Origin: Acidihalobacter yilgarnensis
GTDB taxonomy: Bacteria; Pseudomonadota; Gammaproteobacteria; DSM-5130; Acidihalobacteraceae
Direction of reading: 5' to 3'
Assembly (NCBI RefSeq): GCF_001753245.1
Contig: NZ_CP017415.1
Coordinates: forward strand, 2,198,501-2,262,500
DNA: 64,000 nt
Made by a program: the position numbers and the translations under genes
The notes under the pieces: model-generated
Databases searched by the model: none
Seen by the model: the letters and a program-made list of their open reading frames with translations, nothing else
What the model was told of the DNA's origin: nothing
Part shown: one piece after another, positions 17,801-31,743 of the stretch
Position numbering within the stretch: the first letter of the stretch is position 1
How the letters are laid out: every line of letters begins with the position of its first letter

Positions 17801-18455
17801 TTTATCCTCTCTTGTTCATCAAAGCTCAGGTTCTTGAAGCGTGTCGATGCGAAAAGTCAGCATGCCAATTTTAATGGGAGCCATACCCTCTTTAGAATCT
17901 CCTACGAATATACTGCTCTGCAAAAACGCCTCGCTCTACTATGCACTCCCATTGCCACAATACGAATTGCGTCTATTGTCATGAGACCGATTTGCTTCAC
18001 GAACAAGTACCGGTCATCACAGGACCAGCGAGACGAACGGCAGGATGGGTCGAGCTCTGCCTGATCGAAACTTCAAGCCAGTATCTGCTATCAAACAAGT
18101 GATAGGTGCTTGACTCCGAATAACGGACTGTTAACAGACCATGAAACCGGATTATGCGGCAGCGAAACACACTAAAATCCGGATACCCATAAAACCCATG
18201 GGAAATATTTCTGACTATACAGTGGATTTTTCCGCAGAGCTTGTTGAACCGATTTCGTGGCGTCCTGATACACGCCAATCAAACAATCCTTGTTGGTCGC
18301 GATACAAACTGGGCCGGGTAGCGCCACAGCATGGATATCCAGCAAGGATGAGTTACCCCCTAATGCTGGCATTACTCGGATTCTCCTTGTGAGGACATCC
18401 TGCATGAAAATAAACACGCCACGCCGCGCATCCACACGACGATCACCAATTTCCC
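17801..18455. other. 655-base gene-poor stretch at the insert's right edge
   Basis: The sequence is noticeably AT-richer than its surroundings. It contains the right inverted-repeat copy (18165-18185) and probably the promoter for the three-gene cluster just upstream of 17800. Short open frames exist on both strands, but none shows coding character or a ribosome-binding site. It may hold eroded remnants of other genes. Confidence 0.5.
18165..18185 (-). repeat. Right copy of the 21-bp inverted repeat flanking the insert
   Basis: The bases AAACACACTAAAATCCGG plus ATA match the reverse complement of 14380-14400 at 20 of 21 positions. The match stops at both ends, so the repeat is sharply bounded. 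Confidence 0.75.
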
Positions 18456-22365
<3,910 letters not shown>

Positions 22366-22374
22366 GGGGAATCC

Positions 22375-25300
22375 TCAGCCTGCCGCCATTTGGGCCGCTT
22401 CGTCGATATCCACGGCCACCAGACGCGAAACGCCGGCTTCGCGCATGGTGACCCCGATCAACTGATCGGCGGACTCCATGCTGACCTTGTTGTGCGTGAT
22501 CATAATGAACTGTACTCGCTCCGACATTTCCTGAACCAACCGTGCAAAGCGCCCAACATTAGCCTCATCAAGCGGCGCGTCGACCTCGTCGAGCATGCAG
22601 AACGGCGCGGGGTTGAGCGCGAAAATAGCGAACACCAACGCTACGGCGGTCAGCGCCTTCTCACCGCCGGACATAAGATTGATCGTAGACAGGCGCTTGC
22701 CCGGTGGCCTCGCCAGCACGGCCACGCCGGTGCTCAGCAAGTCATCGCCGGTCATCTCCAGGCGCGCCTCCCCGCCGCCGAACAAGCGGGGGAACATTTC
22801 CTTTAGGCCGTTGCTGATCTGATCGAAGGTGTCGCGGAATCGCTGGCGCGTCTCGCGGTCGATCTTCTGGATCGCCGCCTCCAGCGTTTCCAGCGCGGTA
22901 TTCAGGTCCTCATGCTGGCCGGCCAGATACTCGGCACGTTCGTTCTCTGTCTTGAACTCGTCGATGGCCGCCAGATTGATCGAGCCCAAGCGCTGAATAC
23001 GCTGCGTCAGCTCCGCCACACGGGCCTCCCAAGCCGGGATATTGGCCTCTGGATCAAGCTCGGCGCGCAGCGGTTCCTGCTCGAAGTCGGTTTCCGTCAA
23101 CTGTTCGATCAGGGTTTCATGGCGTACGCGCACCGACTCCAGCTCGACGCGTCGCGTGCCCAGCGCCTCGCGCAGGGTCTCAACCTCGCGCTCGATACCC
23201 ACGCGCGCCTGTTCCGCCTCGCGCAACGCGGCCTCTGTTGCCTGTACGCCACTCCGCGCTTCCGTCAATTCGCGTTCCAGCAGGCTGCGCCGTTCGAGCG
23301 CGCGCGTGCGCTCGGCCTGTAACTCGGTCGTCGGTGTGGCATCTACCTCCAGCGCCTCGCGCAGGGTATTCACCCGCTGTTCGAGCGCATCGCATTGCCC
23401 GCGTCCACGTGTGAGCGCCTGCTCGGTCGCAGCGGACTCGACACGCAAGGATTCCAACGACAAGGTCAGACGGTGACGGGCCTCGCGGGCCACCTGCGCG
23501 GCCTGGCGGGCCGCGCCCAAGGTGTCCTGGCATTGCGCGCGTTCGGCGGCCAGCGCCTCGCGCTCGCTACTCAACTGCTCCATTTCGGCCACCGCGCGAT
23601 TGCGCGCCGAGGTTGCCTCGTCGAGCGCTGCGCGGTCGGTCTGTACGCGTGCTGCCAACTCGGCCAGCTCCTGGGCAATTACGTTCGCGCGCTCCCCGAG
23701 CTGTCGCAGGCGCCCTCGCTGGCTGTTCAGGCGTCCCTCGGAGGCCGCCAGCTCTCGATGGGCCTGATTCACCGCCTGTTGGACCTGCTGACGCGCCGCT
23801 TCCAGCTCGTGCAGCTCGGCCTGCCCCGCATCCAGCGAGGTCACGCGCGTGCGCGCCTCGGCCTCCAGCGACGTCCGTTCCGCTTGCAGGGATTCGATTT
23901 CCTCGGCGCGCGCGAGCACGCCCGCATGGGCTTCCTCGCGATCCGGCAGACGCAGCCAGCCGTGGCCGACCCATTCCCCGGCAGGCGTCACAAGCGATTC
24001 ACCCGGCAATAGCGCTGTCCGGCGCGCCAGTGCTTCCTGCAAATCGCTGGCCGTACCCACGCCAGCCAGCAAATCGGCCAAGGGCCAGGGCGCCTGTACG
24101 TGCGCGGCGAGGCCACCACCATCGGTCAGCCCCGTGCGGGTGCTTTGATCAACGAAATGGCGTGGCGCCTGGGCATCTTCCCCGCGGCTCCGGCCACTGC
24201 CGCGAGATCGTCCACACAGACGGCGCCCAGCAGACCACCCAGCACCGCCTCCACCGCTGACTCCCAACCGGCATCCACACGCAGGCACTCGCCGAGGCGA
24301 CGCGCCTCGGTCAGTGCCTGCTGCGCCAGCCAGGTCGCTTGCCCGCCCTCGCGCTTGCCAAGTGCGGCCTGCTGCAAGGCCTCCAGAGAAGCCAAACGGC
24401 CGGTCACGGTCTGTACCTGGCGGCGCAACTGATCGAGCCCCTGAGTATCCTCGCGAATCCCGATACGGCATATCTCGATACGCTCAAGCACCTCTGCCAG
24501 ACGGCGATCCAGATCCACGACCGCCTGCCGCTGCGCCTGCACGTCTGCCTCGATGCGAGTGATCTCGCCCTCGATGCCGACCGTATCGAGTCCGTCGGTC
24601 TCGCGAGTCAGGCGTTCACGGCGTTCACCAAGACTGTGAACCTGGCGTTCCAGATGCTCCATGCGCGTGCGCTCGACCTGCGCGCGCTGGGCCGGCTCGT
24701 TGGCGCGGCGATTGAAATCATCCCAACGGCGCTGCCAATCCGCCATCGCCTGCTCCGAGCGTTCAAGCGCCTGCACCGATTCGCCTTCGCTCACCTCCGC
24801 ATTGGCCACCTCCGGCGCGCGCGCCGACAAATCCTGCGCCAGACGCGCGGCCTTGAGTTCGTCGGTCTCCAACACTCGCCGCGACTCCACCAGCGTGGCC
24901 TCGGCCTGCTCGAGTGCCTGGTTGCGCTGCGCACGCAGGTTCTCCGCGTGCTGAATGGCCTGCTCGATCTTCGAAATCTCAGCACCGGCCTGATAGTAGC
25001 GACCCTGCACTTCGTTGAAGGCTTCGTTGCCCGTATTCAGGCGTTCGCGCCCCTGCACCAGCTCGGTCTCCCGCGCGCGCAGGCGTGCAATCGCTTCTTC
25101 CAGCGCGGTCTGTGCCTCGCGGATGGCCTGCTCTCGCTGGCCGATGTCGGCGGTGAGGGCGTCAAGCCGCAGCACGATCAATTCCGCCTGCGTGCGGCGT
25201 TCGTCCTGCCGCAGGGCCTTGTAACGCTCAGCTGTCTGCGCCTGGCGCTTCAGGTGGGTCAGATGTTTGTCGATCTCCTCGCGCAGATCGTTGAGACGGT

Positions 25301-25874
25301 CCAGGTTCTCGCGGGTGTGGCGTATGCGATTTTCGGTCTCGCGGCGACGCTCCTTGTACTTCGAGATGCCTGCCGCTTCTTCGATGTAGACGCGAAGCTC
25401 CTCCGGCTTGGCCTCGATCAGGCGCGAGATCATGCCCTGCTCGATGATCGCGTAGCTGCGCGGTCCCAGACCGGTGCCGAGGAAAATGTCGGTGATGTCG
25501 CGGCGGCGGCAGCGCGTGCCATTGAGGTAATACTGGGACTGCCCGTCGCGCGAGGCCACGCGCTTGACCGAGATCTCGGCATACTGCGCGTAGGCGCCGC
25601 CAAGGGTGCCATCGCTATTGTCGAAGACCAGTTCGACAGAGGCCTGCCCCACCGGCTTGCGCGCTGACGAACCGTTGAAGATCACGTCTTCCATGGACTC
25701 GCCACGCAGGTATTTGGCCGAGGACTCGCCCATGACCCAGCGCACCGCATCGATGGTGTTGGATTTGCCGCAGCCGTTCGGGCCGACGATGGCCACGCGC
25801 TGGCTGGACAGAGGGATGGTGGTCGGATCCACGAAAGACTTGAAACCCGACAGTTTGATTTTGCTAAGCCGCAT
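22375..25874 (-). pseudogene. smc: Chromosome segregation protein SMC, interrupted by an apparent 1-base frameshift
   Basis: The N-terminal frame (from 25874) carries the ATPase head with Walker [10 protein letters not shown] and a long coiled coil. The C-terminal frame carries the hinge region, the second coiled coil, the signature LMSGGEKALTA and Walker B (FCMLDEVDAPLDEANV). The frames switch at a CCCC run on the plus strand at 24180-24183 (GGGG on the coding strand). Restoring one G gives one continuous protein of about 1166 residues, the normal SMC length. SMC organises and compacts the chromosome. The break falls just before the hinge; a sequencing error is the simplest explanation. Confidence 0.92.
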
Positions 25875-25961
25875 GCGCTAATTGTGCCAGGAAGCCGGCG
25901 GAGTGTACGTCCGGCCGATGATATACTGCATGGTTTTCCCCACCTCTGTCAGGACATGCCC

Positions 25962-26351
25962 ATGCCGAGTCAGCCGAGCAAGGCGCTAGAGACTTTCGCC
26001 AACCCGGAACCAAACCGCGATTATACCATTCGCATTCGCATCCCGGAGTTCACCTGCTTATGTCCGGTGACCGGGCAACCGGACTTTGCCACTCTGCACC
26101 TAGAATACGTGCCGAACCAGCGCTGCGTCGAACTTAAATCGCTCAAGCTATACGTCTGGTCCTACCGTGACGAGGGCGCGTTTCACGAAGCGGTCACCAA
26201 TCGCATCGTGGACGACATCGTCGCCGCCATCGCCCCGCGATTCGTCCGCCTGACCTCCGAGTTCAATGTGCGCGGCGGGGTCTATACCAACGTGGTCGCC
26301 GAGCATCGTGCGGCTGGCTGGACGCCGCCCACGCCGGTCACCCTGCCCTAA
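25962..26351 (+). CDS. queF: NADPH-dependent 7-cyano-7-deazaguanine reductase QueF
   Basis: The 129-residue protein is the short, single-domain form of QueF. It contains [20 protein letters not shown], with the catalytic Cys before PVTGQPD, and the [17 protein letters not shown] segment. It reduces preQ0 to preQ1 in queuosine biosynthesis. The ATG at 25962 is preferred because AGGA lies 8 bases upstream; an ATG at 25956 is only two bases from it. It is divergent from smc, and the kinase gene starts 10 bases after its stop. Confidence 0.93.
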   Translation: MPSQPSKALETFANPEPNRDYTIRIRIPEFTCLCPVTGQPDFATLHLEYVPNQRCVELKSLKLYVWSYRDEGAFHEAVTNRIVDDIVAAIAPRFVRLTSEFNVRGGVYTNVVAEHRAAGWTPPTPVTLP

Positions 26352-26361
26352 CCCGACTCCC

Positions 26362-27642
26362 GTGACGCGCCCGCTCGCCATCGGCGTTGATGTGGGCACC
26401 TCGGGCATCCGCGCCCTTGCCATTGATGACAAGGGCGCGATCCACGCACAGGCTACACGTTCGATGCCCGCCCCCATGGGCACCGACGGTCGACAGGAAC
26501 AATCGCCCACAATCTGGTGGGATACGCTGCTCGACACGCTGGGCGCACTGACGCGGACACTTCCCGCCGACCACCAACCCCGCGCACTGGCCCTGGATGG
26601 CACCTCGGGCTCGCTACTGCTCGCTGGTCGCGACGGTCGGGCGCTGGGCCCCGCGTTAATGTACGCCGATCAGCGTGCGAGCACAGAGGCGGCGCACATA
26701 GCCGAGCTGGCACCAGCGGAAAGCGGTGCGCACGGCCCCAGCTCAGCGCTGGCCAAGCTGCTCTGGCTACTGCGCCATCAACCGCCGCCACCAGGATTTC
26801 GCGCGTTACATCAGGCCGACTGGCTACTGGCCTGCCTCGGTGCACCGCTGGGCACGAGCGACGAGAACAATGCCCTCAAGCTGGGCTACGACCCGGTGAA
26901 TCGACATTGGCCTGAATGGCTGGCAAGGCTGGGGATACCGCCGGAGGCGCTACCCGAACCACGTATACCGGGCACGCCGGTCGGCACCCTGAACCCGTCG
27001 CTGGCACACACGCTGGGGCTGCCGGCCGGATTGACCCTGGTCGCGGGGACCACTGACGGCGTGGCCGCCTTTATCGCCACCGGTGCGAACACACCGGGCG
27101 AAGGCGTCACCTCGCTGGGCAGCACCCTCGTGCTCAAGCAGCTCTGCAGTCACCCGATATTCCAAGCCGAAGCCGGCATCTACAGCCATCGACTCGGCGA
27201 CCTGTGGCTCGCCGGCGGAGCATCCAACAGCGGTGGAGCCGTACTGCGCGCCCATTTCGACGACGACGAGATCGCGCGTTGCACTCAGGCCCTGCGCCCC
27301 GAGGAACCGACCGCGCTGGACTATTATCCGCTGCTGCGCCCCGGTGAACGATTCCCCATCGCCGATCCCGGGCTGCCACCTCGACTGACACCCCGACCCG
27401 CCGATACCTGTCGTTTTTTCCAAGGCATGCTGGAAGGCATGGCCGAAATCGAACGCCAGGGATATGTACGTCTGCGAGAGGCTGGGGGTGAACCGCTCAT
27501 CAGCGTGCGCAGTGTCGGCGGGGGCGCCATCAACACCGGCTGGACACGCATCCGCGCCGCACACTTGGGCGTTCCACTACTCGATCCGCACCACCAGGAC
27601 GCCGCTTACGGCGCAGCACTACTCGCACGTCGAGTCCTGTAA
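26362..27642 (+). CDS. FGGY-family carbohydrate kinase
   Basis: From a GTG at 26362 the protein has 426 residues. It has the FGGY/actin-fold ATPase pattern: GVDVGTSGIRALAID (phosphate 1), ALDGTSGSLLL, TDGVAAFIATG and GGASNSGGAVL. It phosphorylates a sugar or polyol using ATP. It is shorter than typical xylulokinases (about 480-500), closer to the compact D-ribulose/xylulose kinase-like group, but the substrate is uncertain. It appears to be co-transcribed with queF, with no obvious metabolic link. It converges on rnhB with a 5-base gap. Confidence 0.82.
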   Translation: MTRPLAIGVDVGTSGIRALAIDDKGAIHAQATRSMPAPMGTDGRQEQSPTIWWDTLLDTLGALTRTLPADHQPRALALDGTSGSLLLAGRDGRALGPALMYADQRASTEAAHIAELAPAESGAHGPSSALAKLLWLLRHQPPPPGFRALHQADWLLACLGAPLGTSDENNALKLGYDPVNRHWPEWLARLGIPPEALPEPRIPGTPVGTLNPSLAHTLGLPAGLTLVAGTTDGVAAFIATGANTPGEGVTSLGSTLVLKQLCSHPIFQAEAGIYSHRLGDLWLAGGASNSGGAVLRAHFDDDEIARCTQALRPEEPTALDYYPLLRPGERFPIADPGLPPRLTPRPADTCRFFQGMLEGMAEIERQGYVRLREAGGEPLISVRSVGGGAINTGWTRIRAAHLGVPLLDPHHQDAAYGAALLARRVL

Positions 27643-27647
27643 GCACA

Positions 27648-28250
27648 TTACTCCAGACAGCGGCGCACGGGGGCGAAGCTTCGCCGATGACAATCCGCTG
27701 GACCATGCCGTTTCAAAGCGTCGATATGTCGAGCGGTCGGATAGCCCATGTGGCGATCGAAACCGTACTGTGGGAGCAATGCATGCAGGGCGAGCATTTC
27801 GGCGTCGCGCGCGGTCTTGGCCAAGATCGAGGCCGCGCTGATCGCCGGCTCACTGTCATCGCCGCCCACGATTGCCACGCTCTCGCATGCAAGCGCCGGG
27901 CAGCGGTTACCATCGATCATCGCGCGGTCGGGCAGCCGTGGCAGCGCCGCCACCGCGCGCTGCATCGCCAGCATCGTCGCATGCAGAATATTGAGCCGAT
28001 CGATCTCCTCGACATCCGCACGGCCGATGCCCCAGGCCAGCGCGTGGGCACGAATTTCTATGGCCAGGGCCTCACGCCGCCGGGCGCTGAGTTTCTTGGA
28101 ATCGGCCAAGCCGTCGATCGGCCACGCGGGGTCGAGCACCACCGCGGCGGCAACCACCGGCCCAGCCAGCGGCCCGCGGCCCGCCTCGTCGATACCCGCC
28201 ACCCACGGCAGTATCCCGTTAACGATCGCCGAGTCGTGTGTATTCACCAT
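27648..28250 (-). CDS. rnhB: Ribonuclease HII
   Basis: The 200-residue enzyme has the RNase HII signatures [19 protein letters not shown] (with catalytic Asp and Glu), [15 protein letters not shown], and the late [15 protein letters not shown] and [11 protein letters not shown]. It removes ribonucleotides from DNA. In many relatives rnhB follows lpxB; here it lies near the lpx genes but on the opposite strand from lpxB. Confidence 0.95.
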   Translation of the reverse strand: MVNTHDSAIVNGILPWVAGIDEAGRGPLAGPVVAAAVVLDPAWPIDGLADSKKLSARRREALAIEIRAHALAWGIGRADVEEIDRLNILHATMLAMQRAVAALPRLPDRAMIDGNRCPALACESVAIVGGDDSEPAISAASILAKTARDAEMLALHALLPQYGFDRHMGYPTARHIDALKRHGPADCHRRSFAPVRRCLE

Positions 28251-28419
28251 CGCTCACCTCGCGCACCCATTCCGGCGCGCACGATACCATCGCCCGCTAA
28301 CGCCCGCATTGCCTAATCCCCCTGCTAAATGCGAACATGCGCCGACGCGACAATCGAGGGATTTCGGCCATCGGCCTATCCAGCGCCCGCAACCCTGACA
28401 TAACGGCAAGCCCCCAATC

Positions 28420-29367
28420 TTGAGCGAAACACTAAAGACAGCAGTCATCGGCGTGGGCTACCTGGGCCGTTTTCACGCGCAAAAATACGCTGCCCTGCCC
28501 GAAGCCGAGTTGATCGCGGTTGCCGACCCGAACCGCGAACAGGCTGCACGCGTCGCCGACGAATGCGGCACGCGTGCAGTTGCCGACTACCGGGACATCC
28601 TCGACGAAGTCGATGCCGTCAGCGTGGTCGTACCGACCCAGCGCCACTATGAGGTCGCCCGGGAATGTCTCGCCCACGGCGTGCATGTGATGCTCGAAAA
28701 ACCGATGACCACCACCGTGGCCGAAGCAGACGAATTGATCGCTCTCGCCCGGACGCACGGTCTGGTGCTGCAGATCGGCCACCTCGAACGCTTCAATGCC
28801 GCGATCCTCGCACTTGACGGCGTACTCAATATCCCGCGTTTCATCGAGTCACACCGGCTGGCTGCCTTCAATCCGCGCGGCGCCGACGTCAACGTCGTGC
28901 TCGATCTGATGATCCACGATATCGACATCATCCAGACGTTGGTGCGCGCACCGATCGACAAGATCGACGCCAATGGCGTCTCCGTGCTGACCTCCGAGAT
29001 CGACATCGCCAACGCGCGCCTGCACTTCACCAACGGCTGCGTAGCCAACGTCACGGCCAGCCGTGTGAGCATGAAGCCACAACGCAAAATGCGCGTGTTC
29101 CAGAACGACGCCTACATCTCGATCGACTTCCAGGACAAAATCCTCAGCGTGCACCGCAAGGGCGAGCGAGAGATATTCCCTGGCATCCCCGAGATCACCT
29201 CGCAAGAAAGCCTGTTCGAGAGCACAGATGCGATCCGCGACGAAATTATCGCCTTCATCGATGCCATCCGGCGCGGCGTGCCGCCGCTGGTGACCGGCGA
29301 GGATGGCCGTCTGGCCCTGCAAACGGCGCTCCGAATCTCCGAGCTACTCGCCTCGGCACCTGCCTGA
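28420..29367 (+). CDS. gnnA: UDP-GlcNAc 3-dehydrogenase GnnA (Gfo/Idh/MocA family)
   Basis: This 315-residue protein has an N-terminal NAD-binding Rossmann motif GVGYLGRFHAQKY (residues 11-23), the EKPMTTT segment and a C-terminal Gfo/Idh/MocA domain (VVLDLMIHDIDIIQTL). In Acidithiobacillus ferrooxidans GnnA oxidises C3 of UDP-GlcNAc and GnnB aminates it, giving UDP-GlcNAc3N for lipid A. Here the gene is followed by a GnnB-type aminotransferase and lpxB and faces lpxA, the same functional context. The start is a TTG at 28420 with a poor ribosome-binding site. The name rests on family plus context. Confidence 0.8.
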   Translation: MSETLKTAVIGVGYLGRFHAQKYAALPEAELIAVADPNREQAARVADECGTRAVADYRDILDEVDAVSVVVPTQRHYEVARECLAHGVHVMLEKPMTTTVAEADELIALARTHGLVLQIGHLERFNAAILALDGVLNIPRFIESHRLAAFNPRGADVNVVLDLMIHDIDIIQTLVRAPIDKIDANGVSVLTSEIDIANARLHFTNGCVANVTASRVSMKPQRKMRVFQNDAYISIDFQDKILSVHRKGEREIFPGIPEITSQESLFESTDAIRDEIIAFIDAIRRGVPPLVTGEDGRLALQTALRISELLASAPA

Positions 29368-29411
29368 TACCCCTTCCCGCTCACTGACACGCGACTCGCG
29401 GAGACACCAGC

Positions 29412-30509
29412 ATGATCCCGATGGTTGACCTGAAAACCCAATACCTGGCGCTGCGCGAGGAAATCGACCGGGGCATCCTGCAGGCGCTCGAAGCAACTCA
29501 ATTCATTCTCGGGCCGAACGTGCGCGCCTTCGAAGAAGAAGCCGCCGCCTATCTTGGGACGGGACATGCGGTGAGCGTCGCCTCCGGAACCGATGCCCTG
29601 CACCTGGCCTTGATCGCTGCCGGCATCAAACCTGGCGACGAGGTGATTACCTCACCGTTTACCTTCATCGCTACCGCGGAGGCCATTCTCTACGTCGGCG
29701 CCCAGCCCGTTTTTGTGGATATTGACCCACATACTTTCAACCTGGACCCGGAACGAGTGGCCGCGGCAATCACCCCGCGCACCCGTGCGATTCTGCCGGT
29801 ACACCTATTCGGCCAACCTGCCGACATGGATGCTCTGACAAAACTCGCCGAACACCATGGATTAACTATGGTCGAGGATTGCGCGCAGTCCTTCGGTGCG
29901 CAATCCGGCAGACGCCAGACCGGCACGATGGGCGCCGCAGGCTGCTTCAGCTTCTTCCCAAGCAAGAATCTCGGCTGCTATGGCGATGGAGGACTGATCA
30001 GCACCGACTCCGCCGACATGGCCGAGCACTTGCGTGTATTGCGCAACCACGGTTCCTGGCAGCGCTACCATCATTCCGAACTGGGCTACAACAGTCGCCT
30101 GGACGAGATTCAGGCGGTCATCCTGCGCATCAAGCTCAAGCACATCGACGACTTCAACAAAGGCCGCCGACGCGTTGCCCAGCGCTATAGCCAGGCACTC
30201 GCCACGATTGAGGGCGTGACGCCACCGCACGAGGCCGTGGCCGGCGAGCACGTCTATCATCAATACACACTGCTCAGTCCTCATCGCGACAAAATCATGT
30301 CCGCCTTGCAGGCCGCCGGGATCGCCAGCGCCGTCTACTATCCGATCCCGCTGCACCAGCAGGATGTCTTTGCGGCCGAATATCACGGCGTGCAGCTCCC
30401 CATCGCCGAACACGTCGCCAGCCAGTGCCTGTCATTGCCCGTCTATCCAGAGCTTGCCGACGCCGATGTCGACCGTATCCTCGAAGCCATACGTGCATGC
30501 CTCGCCTGA
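29412..30509 (+). CDS. gnnB: UDP-2-acetamido-3-ketoglucose aminotransferase GnnB (DegT/DnrJ/EryC1 family)
   Basis: The 365-residue PLP enzyme begins MIPMVDLKTQY and has SVASGTDALHLAL, EDCAQSFGA and the PLP-lysine region SFFPSKNLGCYGDGG, all typical of sugar aminotransferases. With GnnA it should convert UDP-GlcNAc to UDP-GlcNAc3N, using glutamate as amino donor, so lipid A acquires a 3-amino, amide-linked acyl chain. It lies 44 bases after gnnA and 11 bases before lpxB. Other sugar aminotransferases share the fold; the location supports GnnB. Confidence 0.8.
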   Translation: MIPMVDLKTQYLALREEIDRGILQALEATQFILGPNVRAFEEEAAAYLGTGHAVSVASGTDALHLALIAAGIKPGDEVITSPFTFIATAEAILYVGAQPVFVDIDPHTFNLDPERVAAAITPRTRAILPVHLFGQPADMDALTKLAEHHGLTMVEDCAQSFGAQSGRRQTGTMGAAGCFSFFPSKNLGCYGDGGLISTDSADMAEHLRVLRNHGSWQRYHHSELGYNSRLDEIQAVILRIKLKHIDDFNKGRRRVAQRYSQALATIEGVTPPHEAVAGEHVYHQYTLLSPHRDKIMSALQAAGIASAVYYPIPLHQQDVFAAEYHGVQLPIAEHVASQCLSLPVYPELADADVDRILEAIRACLA

Positions 30510-30520
30510 GGCGCTGAAGT

Positions 30521-31705
30521 ATGGCTGAACAAGATATACCGTCATCGCCGGCGGATACGCCCCGCGTGTTGATCGTCGCGGGCGAGGCTTCGGGTGATCA
30601 GCATGCGGCGCAATTGATCGAACAGATATCAAAGCTTGCGCCTGAGATCCACTTCTCAGGCATCGGCGGCGAATGCATGAAACGCGCCGGCGTGGAAATC
30701 CTCATCGATTCGGCCGAGCTTGCGGTCGTCGGCCTGGTCGAGGTGTTGATTCATTATCGGACGCTGCGCGGGGCGCTAGAACGCATGCGGCAAAGACTGC
30801 GCGACGAGCGTCCCGATCTGCTGATACTCGTCGATTACCCCGACTTCAACTTGCGCCTGGCCAAAACTGCCAAGGCACTCGGCATCAAAGTGCTTTACTA
30901 CATCAGCCCACAGGTCTGGGCTTGGCGCCAAAAGCGGGTACACGTCATCCGTGAACGCGTCGACATGATGGCCGTCGTCTTCCCCTTCGAACTGCCCTTC
31001 TACGAATCGGCGGGTGTGCCCGCACGCTTCGTCGGCCACCCCCTCACCGAAGAGGTGCACTCCGCTCTCACCCGCGATCAGGCCGCCGCCCGCTTCGGCC
31101 TCGACCCGACGCGGCCGATCGTTGGATTGTTCCCCGGTAGCCGACGTGGTGAATTGCAGCGCCTGCTGCCACTACAACTCGCAGCCGCTCGAAACCTGCA
31201 GGCCGAAATGCCGGCGCTGCAATTCATCCTGCCACGTGCCTCGACTCTCAACGAAGACAGCATCGACGCACACCTGCATGAGGCAGGCATTGAGGTCAAA
31301 CGGGTATCCGCCGATTTTTATGACGTCATACAGAGCTGCGACGCCATCGTGAGTGCTTCGGGCACGGCTACCCTGGAGATTGCGCTGATGGGGAAGCCGC
31401 TGGTGGTGATCTATCGCGTCAACCCGATCAGCTACCGGATCATGCGCCGCCTGATCCGCGTCGATCACATCGCATTGTGCAATATCGTCGCGGGTCAGCG
31501 AGTAGCCGTTGAGCTGATTCAGGATGCCGCCACGCCGGAGGCCATCGCCCATGAACTCCGACAATTGCTCACCGATCCGACGCATGCGGCACGCGTACGC
31601 GAGGGCTTCGCGCGTGTGCGTGAGCAATTGCGTGGCGAACATCGTAGTATCGATATCGCCAATCTGACCTTGGAAATGCTGGGACGAACGGCGAATACGG
31701 ATTGA
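30521..31705 (+). CDS. lpxB: Lipid-A-disaccharide synthase LpxB
   Basis: The 394-residue GT19 glycosyltransferase starts with the LIVAGEASGDQHAAQL motif and includes YYISPQVWAWR, GLFPGSRRGELQRLLP and ASGTATLEIAL. It joins UDP-2,3-diacylglucosamine with lipid X to form the lipid A disaccharide at the inner membrane. In most gammaproteobacteria lpxB follows lpxA on the same strand; here it is downstream of gnnA-gnnB and converges on lpxA, with 38 bases between the stops. Confidence 0.95.
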   Translation: MAEQDIPSSPADTPRVLIVAGEASGDQHAAQLIEQISKLAPEIHFSGIGGECMKRAGVEILIDSAELAVVGLVEVLIHYRTLRGALERMRQRLRDERPDLLILVDYPDFNLRLAKTAKALGIKVLYYISPQVWAWRQKRVHVIRERVDMMAVVFPFELPFYESAGVPARFVGHPLTEEVHSALTRDQAAARFGLDPTRPIVGLFPGSRRGELQRLLPLQLAAARNLQAEMPALQFILPRASTLNEDSIDAHLHEAGIEVKRVSADFYDVIQSCDAIVSASGTATLEIALMGKPLVVIYRVNPISYRIMRRLIRVDHIALCNIVAGQRVAVELIQDAATPEAIAHELRQLLTDPTHAARVREGFARVREQLRGEHRSIDIANLTLEMLGRTANTD

Positions 31706-31743
31706 ATTTCAGATAGCAAGTACGCGCCCGAAACGTCCGTCGC

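Noticed and set aside
17834-18064. Short plus-strand frame in the gap beside the insert
   Set aside because: No ribosome-binding site, no motif and no conserved context.
24339-25667. 442-codon plus-strand frame opposite smc
   Set aside because: The minus-strand frame encodes the conserved SMC head and coil; the antisense frame is Leu/Arg-rich without motifs.
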